This document shows, piece by piece, positions 26,760-39,570 of a stretch of 64,000 nt of DNA. A program made the translations under genes and the position numbers. The notes under the pieces were generated by a model that was given only the letters and a program-made list of their open reading frames with translations, did no database searches and was not told where the DNA came from. Origin of the DNA: Hyphomicrobiales bacterium (lineage in GTDB: Bacteria > Pseudomonadota > Alphaproteobacteria > Rhizobiales > Rhizobiaceae); contig PAPH01000002.1 of the NCBI GenBank assembly GCA_002709005.1, positions 66,302 through 130,301 on the forward strand. The letters are read 5' to 3'. The first letter of the stretch is position 1. Each line of letters begins with the position of its first letter.

Positions 26760-27652
26760 TTCGGCCTCTTGGAAACATGGGTCCGGCCGCCGTACTGGAC
26801 GAAGGGTTTCTCGTCGTCGGTCAGGATGGAGATCTTGCGTCCGTCGTCGTCGTCATGGAGATCCGCGCCGCCCAGCGTGAAATGACGCAGCACGCCGCCG
26901 AAAGCCTCCTCGAGATTTTCCCGGGTGAAGACGGTTTCCGTCGGGCCGTAGGCGAGGATCGTGCCCTTCACCAGGACGGTGTGATCGCAATATTCCGGCA
27001 CGGTGCCGAGATTGTGGGTGGAGACAAGCATCACCCGCCCCTCCTCCCTGAGCTCGCGCAGAAGGGCCACTATCCGTTCCTCGGTCTTGATATCGACGCC
27101 GGTAAAGGGTTCGTCGAGCAGGATCACCTGCCCTTCCTGTGCCAGAGCACGGGCAAGGAAGACCCGCTTGCGCTGACCGCCGGAAAGTTCGCCGATCTGC
27201 CGCTGCCGGTAACCGAGCATGCCGACGCGGTCGAGTGCGGCCGTGACCTTGTCGTGGTCGTTTTTCGAGGGACGGCGCAGAAAGCCCATATGGCCGTAGC
27301 GTCCCATCATCACCACGTCCTCGACCAGAACCGGGAATGTCCAGTCAACTTCCTCGGACTGGGGGACGTAGGCGACGAGATTTTTCGACAGCGCTTCCTT
27401 CACACTCATCCCGAGAAGCTGAATTTCCCCACCCGCTGCTGGAAGAAAACCCATTATCGCCTTGAAAAGCGTAGATTTTCCCGCGCCGTTGACACCGACG
27501 AGCGCCGTCACCGTTCCGGTCGGGATCTCGAAGGAGGCGTGGCGCAACGCGGTGTGGCCGTTGCGGTAGGTCACGGTCACATCCCGGGCCGCGATGCCGC
27601 TGACGGATGACGTTCCTGCGGCTCCGGCCGATTCCGTGGGGAACTTCATCAT
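26756..27652 (-). CDS. sitB: Manganese/iron ABC transporter ATPase (SitB)
   Basis: 298 residues. Walker [17 protein letters not shown] (about 53-68), Q-loop [12 protein letters not shown], signature [18 protein letters not shown], Walker [13 protein letters not shown] and switch STHNLG. The [13 protein letters not shown] wording is typical of Mn/Zn ABC ATPases. The C-terminus carries an Asp/His stretch ([10 protein letters not shown]) that may bind metal. It overlaps both sitA and sitC by four bases. Confidence 0.92.
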   Translation of the reverse strand: MMKFPTESAGAAGTSSVSGIAARDVTVTYRNGHTALRHASFEIPTGTVTALVGVNGAGKSTLFKAIMGFLPAAGGEIQLLGMSVKEALSKNLVAYVPQSEEVDWTFPVLVEDVVMMGRYGHMGFLRRPSKNDHDKVTAALDRVGMLGYRQRQIGELSGGQRKRVFLARALAQEGQVILLDEPFTGVDIKTEERIVALLRELREEGRVMLVSTHNLGTVPEYCDHTVLVKGTILAYGPTETVFTRENLEEAFGGVLRHFTLGGADLHDDDDGRKISILTDDEKPFVQYGGRTHVSKRPK

Positions 27653-28545
27653 TCGACACCCGCCTTGAGCCCGTCCGCGATCGTCTGTGACGTGACCTTC
27701 AGCAAATCGAGATAGCTGGGAACCGGGCCGTTCGCCTCTGACAGGCTGTCGACGTAAAGAACGCCGCCGTAATGCGCGCCGGTTTCACGCGCTACCTGTT
27801 GGGCCGGCGCGGTATTGACCGTGCTCTCGCAGAAGACCACCGGTATGTCGTTGTCCTTCACCCCATCAATCACCGCCCTCACCTGTTGCGGCGTTCCCAT
27901 CTGGTCGGCATTCATCGGCCAGAGGTAGAGTTCCTTCATCTTAAAGTCGCGCGCCAGATAGCTGAAAGCGCCCTCGCAGGTGACAAGCCAGCGCTTTTTC
28001 TCCGGGATGGCGGCGATCTCGTCGCGCAGCGGCTCCAGCGTCCCGCGCAGCTCCTTTTTGTAGGCGTCGGCATTCTCGCGGTAAGTTTCGGCATTGGCCT
28101 CGTCGTAACGCGACAGGGCTTTCTCGATGTTGTCGATGTAGATGAGCGCATTGTCGAGCCCCATCCAGGCATGTGGATTGGGCAGCCCCTCATAAGCGCC
28201 CGCAGCGATAGGTATGGGATCGACCCCCTCGCTCAGCGTCACCGCGGGAATATCGCCCGCATTCGAAAGAAACTGTTCGAACCAGAGTTCCAGGTTCATC
28301 CCGTTCCACAGGATGAGATCGGCGCCGTGGGCCCGCACGATATCCTGCGGGGTCGGCTCGTAACCGTGGATCTCCGCTCCCGGCTTGGTGATCGAAACCA
28401 CTTCGGCGGCATCTCCGGCGACTTGGCGGGCCATGTCGGCCAGCACCGTGAACGTCGTCACCACCTTGAGCCGGTCGGCCGCGAGCGCGGGCTGAATGCC
28501 CAGTCCCACGATTGCCGCCAGCAACACCGGAAGTCCGTATTTCAT
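27649..28545 (-). CDS. sitA: Manganese/iron ABC transporter binding protein (SitA)
   Basis: A 298-residue cluster A-I metal-binding protein with a signal peptide ([22 protein letters not shown], cleavage before ADRL). Metal ligands of the family are visible as the His of [13 protein letters not shown], the His of [15 protein letters not shown], a Glu in FCESTVN and an Asp in LYVDSLS. The start ATG at 28543-28545 has AAGGTAGG upstream; an upstream in-frame ATG lies inside the promoter. First gene of sitABCD, divergent from the Fur/Mur gene, whose product probably represses it when Mn is plentiful. Confidence 0.92.
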   Translation of the reverse strand: MKYGLPVLLAAIVGLGIQPALAADRLKVVTTFTVLADMARQVAGDAAEVVSITKPGAEIHGYEPTPQDIVRAHGADLILWNGMNLELWFEQFLSNAGDIPAVTLSEGVDPIPIAAGAYEGLPNPHAWMGLDNALIYIDNIEKALSRYDEANAETYRENADAYKKELRGTLEPLRDEIAAIPEKKRWLVTCEGAFSYLARDFKMKELYLWPMNADQMGTPQQVRAVIDGVKDNDIPVVFCESTVNTAPAQQVARETGAHYGGVLYVDSLSEANGPVPSYLDLLKVTSQTIADGLKAGVE

Positions 28546-28611
28546 AATGCCTACCTTCGCTCCTTCGCGGATTTGCGCCCCTTTATGCATTTCGGAACGA
28601 TTTGCATCTGT

Positions 28612-28646
28612 CAAGTCTTATTGCGATCCATTCGCAACAAGACTTG
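28612..28646. promoter_or_regulatory. 35-base near-perfect palindrome between sitA and the Fur/Mur gene
   Basis: Arms CAAGTCTTATTGCGA (28612-28626) and TCGCAACAAGACTTG (28632-28646) are complementary at 14 of 15 positions around a five-base centre. The palindrome lies 66 bases upstream of sitA and 32 bases upstream of the Fur/Mur start, so it can serve both divergent promoters. Mur proteins of rhizobia control sitABCD from upstream operators; this is the best candidate here. Confidence 0.65.
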
Positions 28647-28678
28647 CCTCGGCACGATATTTCATGGCATTGGGAGAC

Positions 28679-29122
28679 ATGGCGACGAAACAACAGAGAA
28701 CGGAGCGCTTCGAGCAGGCCTTACGCGAAAGCGGGGTGCGGATTACGCGCCAGCGCGCAGCCATGCTGAGGGTGCTCGCCGAGGCCGACGATCATCCGGA
28801 TGCCGTCGAACTGCATCGCCGCAGCGAGGTCGAGGTGCCAGGAATCTCGCTGTCGACGGTCTACCGGACGCTTTCGGCGCTCGAGGAGAAAGGCGTCATC
28901 CAGCGCCACCAGTTCGATGGCGCCTCCGCGCGCTTCGAGCACGCCGAGACCGATCACCACGATCACATGATCGATGTGGAGACCGGCGATGTCATCGAGT
29001 TCTGCTCCGACCGGATCGAAAAGCTGCAAGCCGAGATCGCGGCCGAGATGGGCTACGATATCGTCCACCATCGGCTCGAGCTCTATGTGCGCAAGAAGCC
29101 TGCCAGCAGGAAAAGCAACTGA
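28679..29122 (+). CDS. mur: Fur-family metal regulator, probably Mur
   Basis: 147 residues from ATG at 28679 with GGGAG upstream; an ATG five codons earlier is possible. The N-terminal winged helix has RITRQRAAMLRVLAEADDHPDAVELH and the Fur signature SLSTVYRTLSALEEKGVI. The metal-binding region ARFEHAETDHHDHMIDVETGDVIEF contains the histidines and glutamates of sites 1 and 2. It lacks the CxxC pairs of structural-zinc Fur proteins, as alphaproteobacterial Fur/Mur proteins do. Being divergent from sitABCD favours a manganese regulator (Mur), though a Fur role is not excluded. Confidence 0.85.
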   Translation: MATKQQRTERFEQALRESGVRITRQRAAMLRVLAEADDHPDAVELHRRSEVEVPGISLSTVYRTLSALEEKGVIQRHQFDGASARFEHAETDHHDHMIDVETGDVIEFCSDRIEKLQAEIAAEMGYDIVHHRLELYVRKKPASRKSN

Positions 29123-29146
29123 TCGTGCCCGCAGCGGCAGCCGTCC

Positions 29147-32950
<3,804 letters not shown>

Positions 32951-32974
32951 CGGTTACGGGACGCTGGCTTAATC

Positions 32975-32994
32975 ACATAAAGATATCTTTATGT
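32975..32994. promoter_or_regulatory. Perfect 20-base palindrome in the metH promoter region
   Basis: ACATAAAGATATCTTTATGT is fully self-complementary and lies 25-44 bases upstream of metH. AT-rich palindromes built on AAGATATCTT resemble operators described for ArsR-type regulators of methionine/S-adenosylhomocysteine genes (SahR and relatives). The regulator gene is not in this window. The resemblance is from memory, not a search. Confidence 0.6.
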
Positions 32995-33117
32995 CAAACC
33001 CGCATGTGACCGGGTCTGGCATTCACCGGCCTCGCCGGATAAAGCTGGCCGACCAAATACCCGGCTTGGTGATAACGATCCCCCAGCCTTCGCAGTCAGG
33101 ATCAGGGACCAAGGCCG

Positions 33118-34179
33118 TTGAAGCGCAGTGTCATTCGGATCATCGGAGCGATGACGCTTCTCGCCGCCCTCTCCGGCTGCACGTCCGTCTCCTATTATGC
33201 CAAGTCGCTCGACGGCCATCTGCAGATCATGACCGCACGTCAGAACGTCGAACGACTGATCAAAAAACCCTCGACGCCCGAACCCTTGCGCAACCGCATG
33301 GCCGCTGCCCACGAGATCCGCCAGTTCGCCGTCGCCGAACTCGATCTGCCCGACAATGACAGCTACCGGACCTATGTCGACATCAAGCGCGACTACGTTA
33401 CCTGGGCCGTCTTCGCCGCGCCCGAATTCTCGCTCTCCCCGCATATCAAGTGCTTCCCGGTCTTCGGTTGCGTTCCCTATCAGGGGTTCTTCGACCCGAA
33501 GGATGCGTTGCGCGAGGCGGACAAACTCACGGCCGAGGGTTTCGACGTCCACATCTCCGGCGTCAACGCCTATTCGACGCTGGGACTGACCAGCGATCCG
33601 CTGTTGAGCACCATGTTCCGCTTCGACAAGACGTATCTGGCCGGCATCGTCTTCCACGAACTCGCCCACCAGCGCGTCTATGTGAAGGGCGATTCCGCCT
33701 TCAACGAATCCTTCGCCGTCGCCGTCGAAACCACCGGCGTCCGAAAATATCTGCGCGCCCATGGCGACAGCGCCGGCCTCCGCGCCTATGAGCGCGACCG
33801 CCAAAGACAGGCGGATTTCCTGCGCCTCGCCGAAGGCGCGAAACGCGAGCTCGGCAAAATCTACCAGGGTGCCGGAACGGCAGAGCAGAAGCGCGCAGCC
33901 AAGACGGCGGCCATCGAACGGCTGCGGGCCAAGTACCGGAAATTGCGCGACACCCAATGGGGCGGCAACCGCGACTACGACCAGTGGTTCGAGGCGCCGA
34001 TCAACAACGCCAAGCTGGCTGCAACGTCGGTCTATAATGACAATGTTGACGAGTTTATCCGGCTGTTCGAGCTCTGCGGGGAAGACTATCCGCGTTTTTA
34101 TGATGCCGTGGCGCGGTATGGCAAACTGGAGCGGGACGAGAGGATGGACGCGCTGAAGGGTGCGAGGAGCTGCGGGTAG
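33118..34179 (+). CDS. Predicted lipoprotein aminopeptidase (HExxH metalloprotease, PF10023-like)
   Basis: 353 residues. A lipoprotein signal ends in lipobox LSGC (Cys21). The zinc-protease motif HELAHQ is in LAGIVFHELAHQRVYVKGD (near 181), followed by FNESFAVAVETTGV, which supplies the third glutamate ligand. These features fit the bacterial putative aminopeptidase family (PF10023). The start is TTG at 33118-33120, needed to give a complete signal peptide; the next ATG would remove its basic end. It stands alone, divergent from metH. The mature enzyme should be anchored in the periplasm. Its substrate is unknown. Confidence 0.83.
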   Translation: MKRSVIRIIGAMTLLAALSGCTSVSYYAKSLDGHLQIMTARQNVERLIKKPSTPEPLRNRMAAAHEIRQFAVAELDLPDNDSYRTYVDIKRDYVTWAVFAAPEFSLSPHIKCFPVFGCVPYQGFFDPKDALREADKLTAEGFDVHISGVNAYSTLGLTSDPLLSTMFRFDKTYLAGIVFHELAHQRVYVKGDSAFNESFAVAVETTGVRKYLRAHGDSAGLRAYERDRQRQADFLRLAEGAKRELGKIYQGAGTAEQKRAAKTAAIERLRAKYRKLRDTQWGGNRDYDQWFEAPINNAKLAATSVYNDNVDEFIRLFELCGEDYPRFYDAVARYGKLERDERMDALKGARSCG

Positions 34180-34268
34180 AAGGGGATGTGGGAGCTGATG
34201 GCGGTTTGGGACGTGCAAGCGGGTGTTGGCAGCAACGGTGACGCCACCACACTATCACTGCCGGTGAT

Positions 34269-35591
34269 TCACTGACGTTCGAAATCCTGAGCTGAAATGA
34301 TCTGTGGTGTAACGTTTCCGGCAGGCACCGCGTACAAGGTGTAGGACAGAACCTGCGTTATGATCTGGGTCGCCGTTTGTTCTGTCTGGAGTGTCTCCGC
34401 TCCAGGGAACTGACCCGCACTATTCAAATGCACGAAACGTCTGCAACTGACGTCGAGTGCATCGCCGAAAGCATACTGCACAGTGTAACGCCCATCAGGA
34501 ATGCCCGTAATCTGGCCTGTCTGATTACTGCGTACGAAGAATGCCGCAACAACAGCGCCAGACAGCTCTGCCCGTACTTTGATGATGGCGTTGCCGCTAG
34601 AACCATTGCGGATTTCCAGCGAATGACCGGCCGTAGAGGACAGCCGGTTCGGCCCCAATAGCTGCCCATTATACGGGACATCTGTGCATGTCGGGACATT
34701 CGGCTTCGGAATGGCATTCTGTACGCTTGACTGATACTGCTTGGACGGAGGGGAAGAATACAATCGACTTCCTCCATAGCTGGCGCTCGCCCCACTGCCT
34801 TGCGTGTTTGCAAAGATGCCTAATGCCAGGGCACCGGGCAGCGCAAAAGCCATCAGCAAATGACCTGTCCCGTATAGCATTGACGTCACCCACGGATTTC
34901 TTAGCTTGCCTTGCCGAGGATCGGCCCCGGCCTTCTCAAGCTGGGAAACCAGCTCGGCAGCGTGTCTTGCAATTTCTTTGTCCAGTGCCTTTCTGGACTG
35001 CATGGCGAGGGCATACGACAATTGCAGATTGCCACGAGAGAGGAAGGCAAGGGCATTGTACCAGACCATACCCTCGTCCGCAGACCGCTCATGCTTACCG
35101 CCAAAACCGTTGTTGAGTATCGAGCCGATTGAATAGATTGGCCCCCAAGGCGCTCCCCACCAGCCGGCAAACAAAGTGATAACCGAGGATTTTAACCCCT
35201 CTTTCTTTGCACAGCTTGCGCAGAAAATACCTTGTACGGGCCTACGCGTTGTCATGACGATAAAGCTATAGACACGAAAGAACACGACATATCGCGGCTG
35301 CGCAGCGACCTGTCCGCAGCGAGAGCAGCAAATCGGGTCGATCACTCTGGTCTTTGCCTCGTGCGCAGAGGCTTGGAAGGCGGAACTATCATATTCCGCT
35401 CTACGAAGAGGATCGTTTAAAATTTCATATGCGGCAGAAATCTTATAGAATTTTTCACTGGATGCAGTCTGTGAAGCGTCTGGATGGGTTTCCTTAGCGA
35501 GCTTCCTGTAGGCGCTCTTGATTTCTTCAGCAGTAGCGGAAGGTTGCACTCCCAAAGCCTTGTACAAGCCTTGTGGATCGTTATTCGACAT
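34269..35591 (-). CDS. Membrane J-domain protein with zinc-finger-like cysteines, function unknown
   Basis: 440 residues. Residues 8-68 form a J domain with the essential HPD at 36-38 (KLAKETHPDAS). After it, Cys89-x2-Cys92 and Cys124-x2-Cys127 form a split zinc-ribbon-like unit around a hydrophobic stretch. A further hydrophobic segment lies near 245-265 (LLMAFALPGALALGIFA), then a Ser/Tyr-rich linker. The C-terminal part (about 310-440) looks like a small beta domain (SLEIRNGSSGNAIIKVRAELSG...). The J domain implies recruitment of DnaK to the membrane. Codon use looks less GC-biased than in its neighbours, hinting at acquisition. It stands alone. I do not know the family. Confidence 0.78.
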   Translation of the reverse strand: MSNNDPQGLYKALGVQPSATAEEIKSAYRKLAKETHPDASQTASSEKFYKISAAYEILNDPLRRAEYDSSAFQASAHEAKTRVIDPICCSRCGQVAAQPRYVVFFRVYSFIVMTTRRPVQGIFCASCAKKEGLKSSVITLFAGWWGAPWGPIYSIGSILNNGFGGKHERSADEGMVWYNALAFLSRGNLQLSYALAMQSRKALDKEIARHAAELVSQLEKAGADPRQGKLRNPWVTSMLYGTGHLLMAFALPGALALGIFANTQGSGASASYGGSRLYSSPPSKQYQSSVQNAIPKPNVPTCTDVPYNGQLLGPNRLSSTAGHSLEIRNGSSGNAIIKVRAELSGAVVAAFFVRSNQTGQITGIPDGRYTVQYAFGDALDVSCRRFVHLNSAGQFPGAETLQTEQTATQIITQVLSYTLYAVPAGNVTPQIISAQDFERQ

Positions 35592-35964
35592 ATTCCCCTC
35601 AATTGCACTTCACATTGCCCCTCACCCATAAAGCGAAAAGCCATTTCAGAAAGCAACAAGCTTTCGCAGAATAAGCAGCATTTTTATAACTTATGGCCGG
35701 ATGCGACACTTTTGATCTGCGCCGGATGCCGGTACAAACGCGGCTCACAAAAGGCGGATATTGTGTCCCCTTCAACTATCCCTGAAAGCCCGGCGCTAAG
35801 GCTTTTGAGCGACGGCAGCGCGCGCCCGGAGCCGCCACAGCCTGCATCTGGGTATTCCGTGTGCGCTGTATAAACCCCAAGCAGCAAGCCACCACCTGCC
35901 CGAATATGGCAGGCATTCCGTTCCCCACACTTCGCCACCCCTTCCCCAAGCCCTCCTAAAAACC
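35592..35964. other. Intergenic stretch without recognisable gene
   Basis: 373 bases between the J-domain gene and the XRE-cupin gene. The first 150 bases are AT-richer than the surroundings and probably hold the J-domain promoter. Short open frames here show no plausible protein features. I see no RNA gene or clear terminator. Confidence 0.5.
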
Positions 35965-36552
35965 CTAAAACGTCGGCGGGGTACACGCGCTCACCACCAC
36001 GCAGCGTTCGTTTCTGAGCGCCTTGAACCGGTGCGGCCTTGTGCTCTGGAACAAGTAGGCATCGCCCGGTCCCAGGATCTTGCGCTCGCCGTCGACTGTC
36101 AGCTCAAGCCGGCCCTCGATGACGATACCGGCCTCTTCCCCTTCGTGGCTGAGCATGATGCGCCCGGTATCGGCGCCCGGTTCGTACACCTCGTAGAGCA
36201 TCTGCAGGCTGTGGCCGAAGAGGCTGTTGCCCACCTGACGATAGGAAATGCGGCCTTTGCCGATTTCGGTCAGTTCGTCGGCGGAAAAGAACACCTTGTC
36301 CTCCCGCTGCGGCTCGAATGCGAAGAATTCCGACAATCCCATCGGGATGCCGTCGAGCACACGTTTGAGCGCGGAGAGCGAGGTGTTGATCTTGGCGGAT
36401 TCAAGCTGGGAGATGAAACCGTTGGTGACCCCTGCCCGCCGTGCCAGTTCGCGCTGGGAGAGCCCGTGCGCCTCGCGGATCGCGCGAAGCCGCAAGCCGA
36501 CATCGCGGGAAAGGTCGTCTGCCGTGTTTACCATGGTCGCGATCATAAACAC
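35965..36552 (-). CDS. XRE-cupin transcriptional regulator (PuuR-like)
   Basis: 195 residues. The N-terminal helix-turn-helix (VGLRLRAIREAHGLSQRELARRAGVTNGFISQLESAK) is followed by a C-terminal cupin (about 110-190: SHEGEEAGIVIEGRLELTVDGE...LGPGDAYLFQSTRPHRF). PuuR and similar proteins of this build control polyamine or amino-acid catabolism. An alternative start is the third Met at 36532-36534. It is divergent from a class III aminotransferase gene 107 bases away and probably controls it. The ligand is unknown. Confidence 0.86.
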   Translation of the reverse strand: MFMIATMVNTADDLSRDVGLRLRAIREAHGLSQRELARRAGVTNGFISQLESAKINTSLSALKRVLDGIPMGLSEFFAFEPQREDKVFFSADELTEIGKGRISYRQVGNSLFGHSLQMLYEVYEPGADTGRIMLSHEGEEAGIVIEGRLELTVDGERKILGPGDAYLFQSTRPHRFKALRNERCVVVSACTPPTF

Positions 36553-36659
36553 TTGACCGCCGCACGCAATGAAAACAAGGCATTGCCGGAACCAAGAAAC
36601 AGACTGTTTTGGAGATCTTATTCAAGCCATTCTGCCCGCAGCAAAGCAGGAGTTGCCCC

Positions 36660-38000
36660 ATGAACGAGACCTTCAAGCCCGGCCGGTCCGGCACAAACCA
36701 GGCGCTCGACGCCTACTGGATGCCGTTTACCGCCAATCGCCAGTTCAAGGAAAACCCGCGCATGCTGGTCGGCGCAAAGGGCATGCACTATACGAGCGAC
36801 GACGGCCGTAGCGTTCTCGACGGAACGGCGGGGCTCTGGTGCTGCAACGCCGGCCACGGCTACAGCGAGATCCGCGACGCGGTCGCCCGCCAGCTTGAGG
36901 AGATGGATTATGCGCCGTCCTTCAACATGGGCCATCCGATCGCCTTCGAATTCGCCGAGCGCCTCAAGGAGATAGCGCCCGACGGTTTCAACCACGTCTT
37001 CTACACCGGCTCGGGATCGGAATCGGTCGATACGGCGCTCAAGATGGCGCTCGCCTATCACCGCGCCAAAGGCGACGCATCCCGCACCCGTCTGATCGGC
37101 CGTGAGCGGGGTTATCACGGCGTCGGTTTCGGCGGAATTTCAGTGGGCGGCATCGTCAACAACCGCCGCCACTTCGGCACCATGCTCGGCGGCGTTGATC
37201 ATATTTCCCACACCCACAATCTCGAAGCCAACGCCTTCTCGAAAGGCCAGCCGGACACCGGCGCGGAACTCGCCGACGATCTCGAGCGCCTTGTGGCTCT
37301 TCATGGCGCCGAGACGATCGCCGCGGTCATCGTCGAGCCCGTCGCCGGTTCAACGGGTGTGCTCCTGCCGCCCAAGGGCTATCTCGAGCGCCTGCGCGCG
37401 ATCTGCGACAAGAACGGCATTTTGCTGATCTTCGATGAGGTGATCACCGGCTTCGGCCGCCTCGGCACGCCGTTCGCGAGCGATTATTTCGGCGTGAAGC
37501 CCGATCTGTTTACCACCGCCAAGGGCCTGACCAATGGCGTGGTGCCGATGGGGGCCGTTTTCGTGCAGGACCACATCCACGACGCCTTCATGAATGCGCC
37601 CGACGGCACCATCGAACTGTTCCACGGCTACACCTATTCGGGCCATCCTGTTGCCTGCGCGGCCGGCATCGCCACGCTCGACATCTACGCCAGGCAGGGT
37701 CTGCTGACCCGGGGCGCGGAACTGGCGTCCGAATGGGAGGACAAGGTCCACTCGCTGCGCGGCGAGCCCTATGTGAAGGACATCCGCAACATCGGGATCA
37801 TCGCAGGCATCGAACTGGAATCGCGTGACGGCGCCATCGGCAAACGCGCCTACGAAGTCTTCGTGAAATGCTTCGAGGCCGGCGTGCTGATCCGCGTGAC
37901 GGGTGACATCATCGCGCTCTCGCCCCCGCTGATCCTCGAATCCTCGCATATCGAGGAAATGGTCGAGACACTGCGCACCATCCTCAAGTCTGTCGACTGA
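36660..38000 (+). CDS. Class III omega-amino acid:pyruvate-type aminotransferase
   Basis: A PLP enzyme of 446 residues. It has WMPFTANRQFKENPRM at the N-terminus (typical of the beta-alanine:pyruvate group), YTGSGSESVDTALKMA, VIVEPVAGSTGVLLPPKGYL, LLIFDEVITGFGRLG with the PLP-contacting Asp, and the catalytic lysine in FTTAKGLTNGVVPMGAV. The start ATG at 36660 has GCAGGAG upstream. Likely donors are beta-alanine, GABA, putrescine or related amines; the sequence cannot say which. Together with the divergent PuuR-like regulator it forms a two-gene unit, closed by a hairpin at 38012-38066. Confidence 0.9.
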   Translation: MNETFKPGRSGTNQALDAYWMPFTANRQFKENPRMLVGAKGMHYTSDDGRSVLDGTAGLWCCNAGHGYSEIRDAVARQLEEMDYAPSFNMGHPIAFEFAERLKEIAPDGFNHVFYTGSGSESVDTALKMALAYHRAKGDASRTRLIGRERGYHGVGFGGISVGGIVNNRRHFGTMLGGVDHISHTHNLEANAFSKGQPDTGAELADDLERLVALHGAETIAAVIVEPVAGSTGVLLPPKGYLERLRAICDKNGILLIFDEVITGFGRLGTPFASDYFGVKPDLFTTAKGLTNGVVPMGAVFVQDHIHDAFMNAPDGTIELFHGYTYSGHPVACAAGIATLDIYARQGLLTRGAELASEWEDKVHSLRGEPYVKDIRNIGIIAGIELESRDGAIGKRAYEVFVKCFEAGVLIRVTGDIIALSPPLILESSHIEEMVETLRTILKSVD

Positions 38001-38011
38001 CAGACGCTCCC

Positions 38012-38066
38012 GAAGGGCCGGCCATCCTCGTTCCCCCCTCACGAGGGCCCCAACGGCCGGCCCTTC
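38012..38066 (+). terminator. Nested hairpin after the aminotransferase gene
   Basis: GAAGGGCCGGCC (38012-38023) pairs with GGCCGGCCCTTC (38055-38066). An inner stem CCTCGT/ACGAGG (38026-38031, 38041-38046) lies within. Only C/T-rich sequence follows, without a clean T-run, so it may act as an mRNA-end stabiliser as much as a terminator. Confidence 0.55.
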
Positions 38067-38104
38067 CCCCTCCTCCCTTTCCGCCGCCCAGCCACTTCCG
38101 AACG

Positions 38105-38134
38105 AAAAACGCCCCGGACGTTAAATCCGGGGCG
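38105..38134 (-). terminator. Rho-independent terminator of the uronate operon
   Basis: A perfect nine-base-pair stem CGCCCCGGA/TCCGGGGCG (38110-38118, 38126-38134) with a seven-base loop. On the minus strand it is followed by TTTTT (38105-38109). It lies 45 bases past the uxaC stop. Confidence 0.85.
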
Positions 38135-38178
38135 CGCGAGCCTTGGGAGGACGCTTTTTGAATCGTGGGCGGCAGGCG

Positions 38179-39567
38179 CTAAAGCCTGTAGCCGCGCTTT
38201 GCCAGACCACTGGCCAGCAACGGCGCCAGCTCGAACGCTTCCGCCTCATCGAGACGATGTGTCACGACCAGCTCGGCCAGGAAGGCACTGTCGACCCGGC
38301 GGCTCACGTCGTGGCGGGCGGGGATCGAGCACAGCGCGCGCGTGTCGTCGTTGAAACCGACGGTGTTGAAGAAGCCCGCCGTCTCCGTCGCCATCTCGCG
38401 GAAGCGCCTGATTCCTTCATAGCTGTCGTGGAACCACCAGGGCGGACCGAGCTTGAGGCCCGGATAGGCGCCCGCAAGCGGAGCCAGTTCACGCGAATAG
38501 GTCGTCTCGTCGAGGGTGAACAGGATGAGGGTGAGATCGGGCTCCATGCCCACGGAATCGAGCAGCGGCTTCAAACCCTCGGTGAAGTTCACCGCCACCG
38601 GGATATCGAACCCCTTGTCGGCGCCATAGCGCGACAGGACCGCAGCATTGTGACCGCGATAGGAGCCCGGATGAAGCTGCATCACCATGCCGTCGTCAGC
38701 CGACATCTTCGCCATCTCGGTGAGCATCTGGGCGCGGAACAGGTCCGCATCGCCCGCCTGGAGCTTGCCTGAGCGCACACGAGCGAACAACGCCGCAGCC
38801 TCGGCTTCGGCGAGGTTTGCCGTACGCGGGCTCGGATGACCGTGATCCGTGGCTGTCGCGCCCATCTCGCGGAAAAAGCTGCGGCGGGCCCGGTGCGCAT
38901 CGAGGTACCCCTGCCAGATGCCTGTATCGCAGCCAGTCAATTCACCGAGCGTATCGAGAGCGGCCGCGAAGCCCTTGGCTTCGGGATCTATCACCGCATC
39001 GGGGCGATAGGTCGGAACAACCCGGCCATTCCAGTCGCTGTCCCGCGCCTGCTGGTGCCAGTGGAGGTCGTCGAGCGCGCCGTCGGTGGTGGCGATCACC
39101 TCGATATTGAAGCGATCATAGAGTTCGCGCGGCCGGAATTCCGGCTTCGCCAGACATTCGGCAATGCGGTCATAGTAAGCATCGGCATTTTTCGGCGACA
39201 GGCGTTCCGTCAGCCCGAAAACTTCCGACAGAGCATGATCGACCCAGAGGCGCGAAGGCGTTCCCTGAAACAGGTAATAATGCTCCGCGAAAGTGCGCCA
39301 GATCTTGCGTGGATCGCGCTCGCGCGCCTCGCCGATCCCGAGAGCCTCGTAGCTCACGCCCTGGCTGATCAGCATCCTGAGCACGTAGTGATCGGGCACC
39401 ACGAAGAGATCGGCGGGATTGGAGAAATGCGGGTTCTCGCCCCACCAGCGCGGATCGGTATGGCCATGCGGCGAGACGATCGGAAGTTTTTCCACCTCGG
39501 CGAAGAGCCTGCGGGCGAGATCGCGGGTGCCCGGATCGGCGGGAAACAGTCGGTCCTTGTGAAGCAT
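38179..39567 (-). CDS. uxaC: Uronate isomerase
   Basis: Isomerises D-glucuronate to D-fructuronate (and galacturonate to tagaturonate). The 462 residues match the family (E. coli 470). The amidohydrolase-fold metal motif HGHTDPRWW is at about 35-43, with FVVPDHYVLRML, TTDGALDDLHWH and HPGSYRGHN further on. It is the last gene of the leftward operon regulator-epimerase-dctPQM-uxaC, four bases after dctM, and is followed by a strong terminator. It feeds fructuronate to the uxuB/uxuA/kdgK genes of the divergent arm. Confidence 0.95.
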   Translation of the reverse strand: MLHKDRLFPADPGTRDLARRLFAEVEKLPIVSPHGHTDPRWWGENPHFSNPADLFVVPDHYVLRMLISQGVSYEALGIGEARERDPRKIWRTFAEHYYLFQGTPSRLWVDHALSEVFGLTERLSPKNADAYYDRIAECLAKPEFRPRELYDRFNIEVIATTDGALDDLHWHQQARDSDWNGRVVPTYRPDAVIDPEAKGFAAALDTLGELTGCDTGIWQGYLDAHRARRSFFREMGATATDHGHPSPRTANLAEAEAAALFARVRSGKLQAGDADLFRAQMLTEMAKMSADDGMVMQLHPGSYRGHNAAVLSRYGADKGFDIPVAVNFTEGLKPLLDSVGMEPDLTLILFTLDETTYSRELAPLAGAYPGLKLGPPWWFHDSYEGIRRFREMATETAGFFNTVGFNDDTRALCSIPARHDVSRRVDSAFLAELVVTHRLDEAEAFELAPLLASGLAKRGYRL

Positions 39568-39570
39568 GTC

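Noticed and set aside
32951-33117. SAM or cobalamin riboswitch upstream of metH
   Set aside because: The leader is only a few dozen bases and I find neither the conserved stems of a SAM riboswitch nor a B12 box; a palindromic operator accounts for the region better.
35592-35964. A possible small gene of about 100 residues at 35684-35986
   Set aside because: It would begin inside the XRE-cupin gene's 3' end, lacks a ribosome site and shows no family-like sequence.
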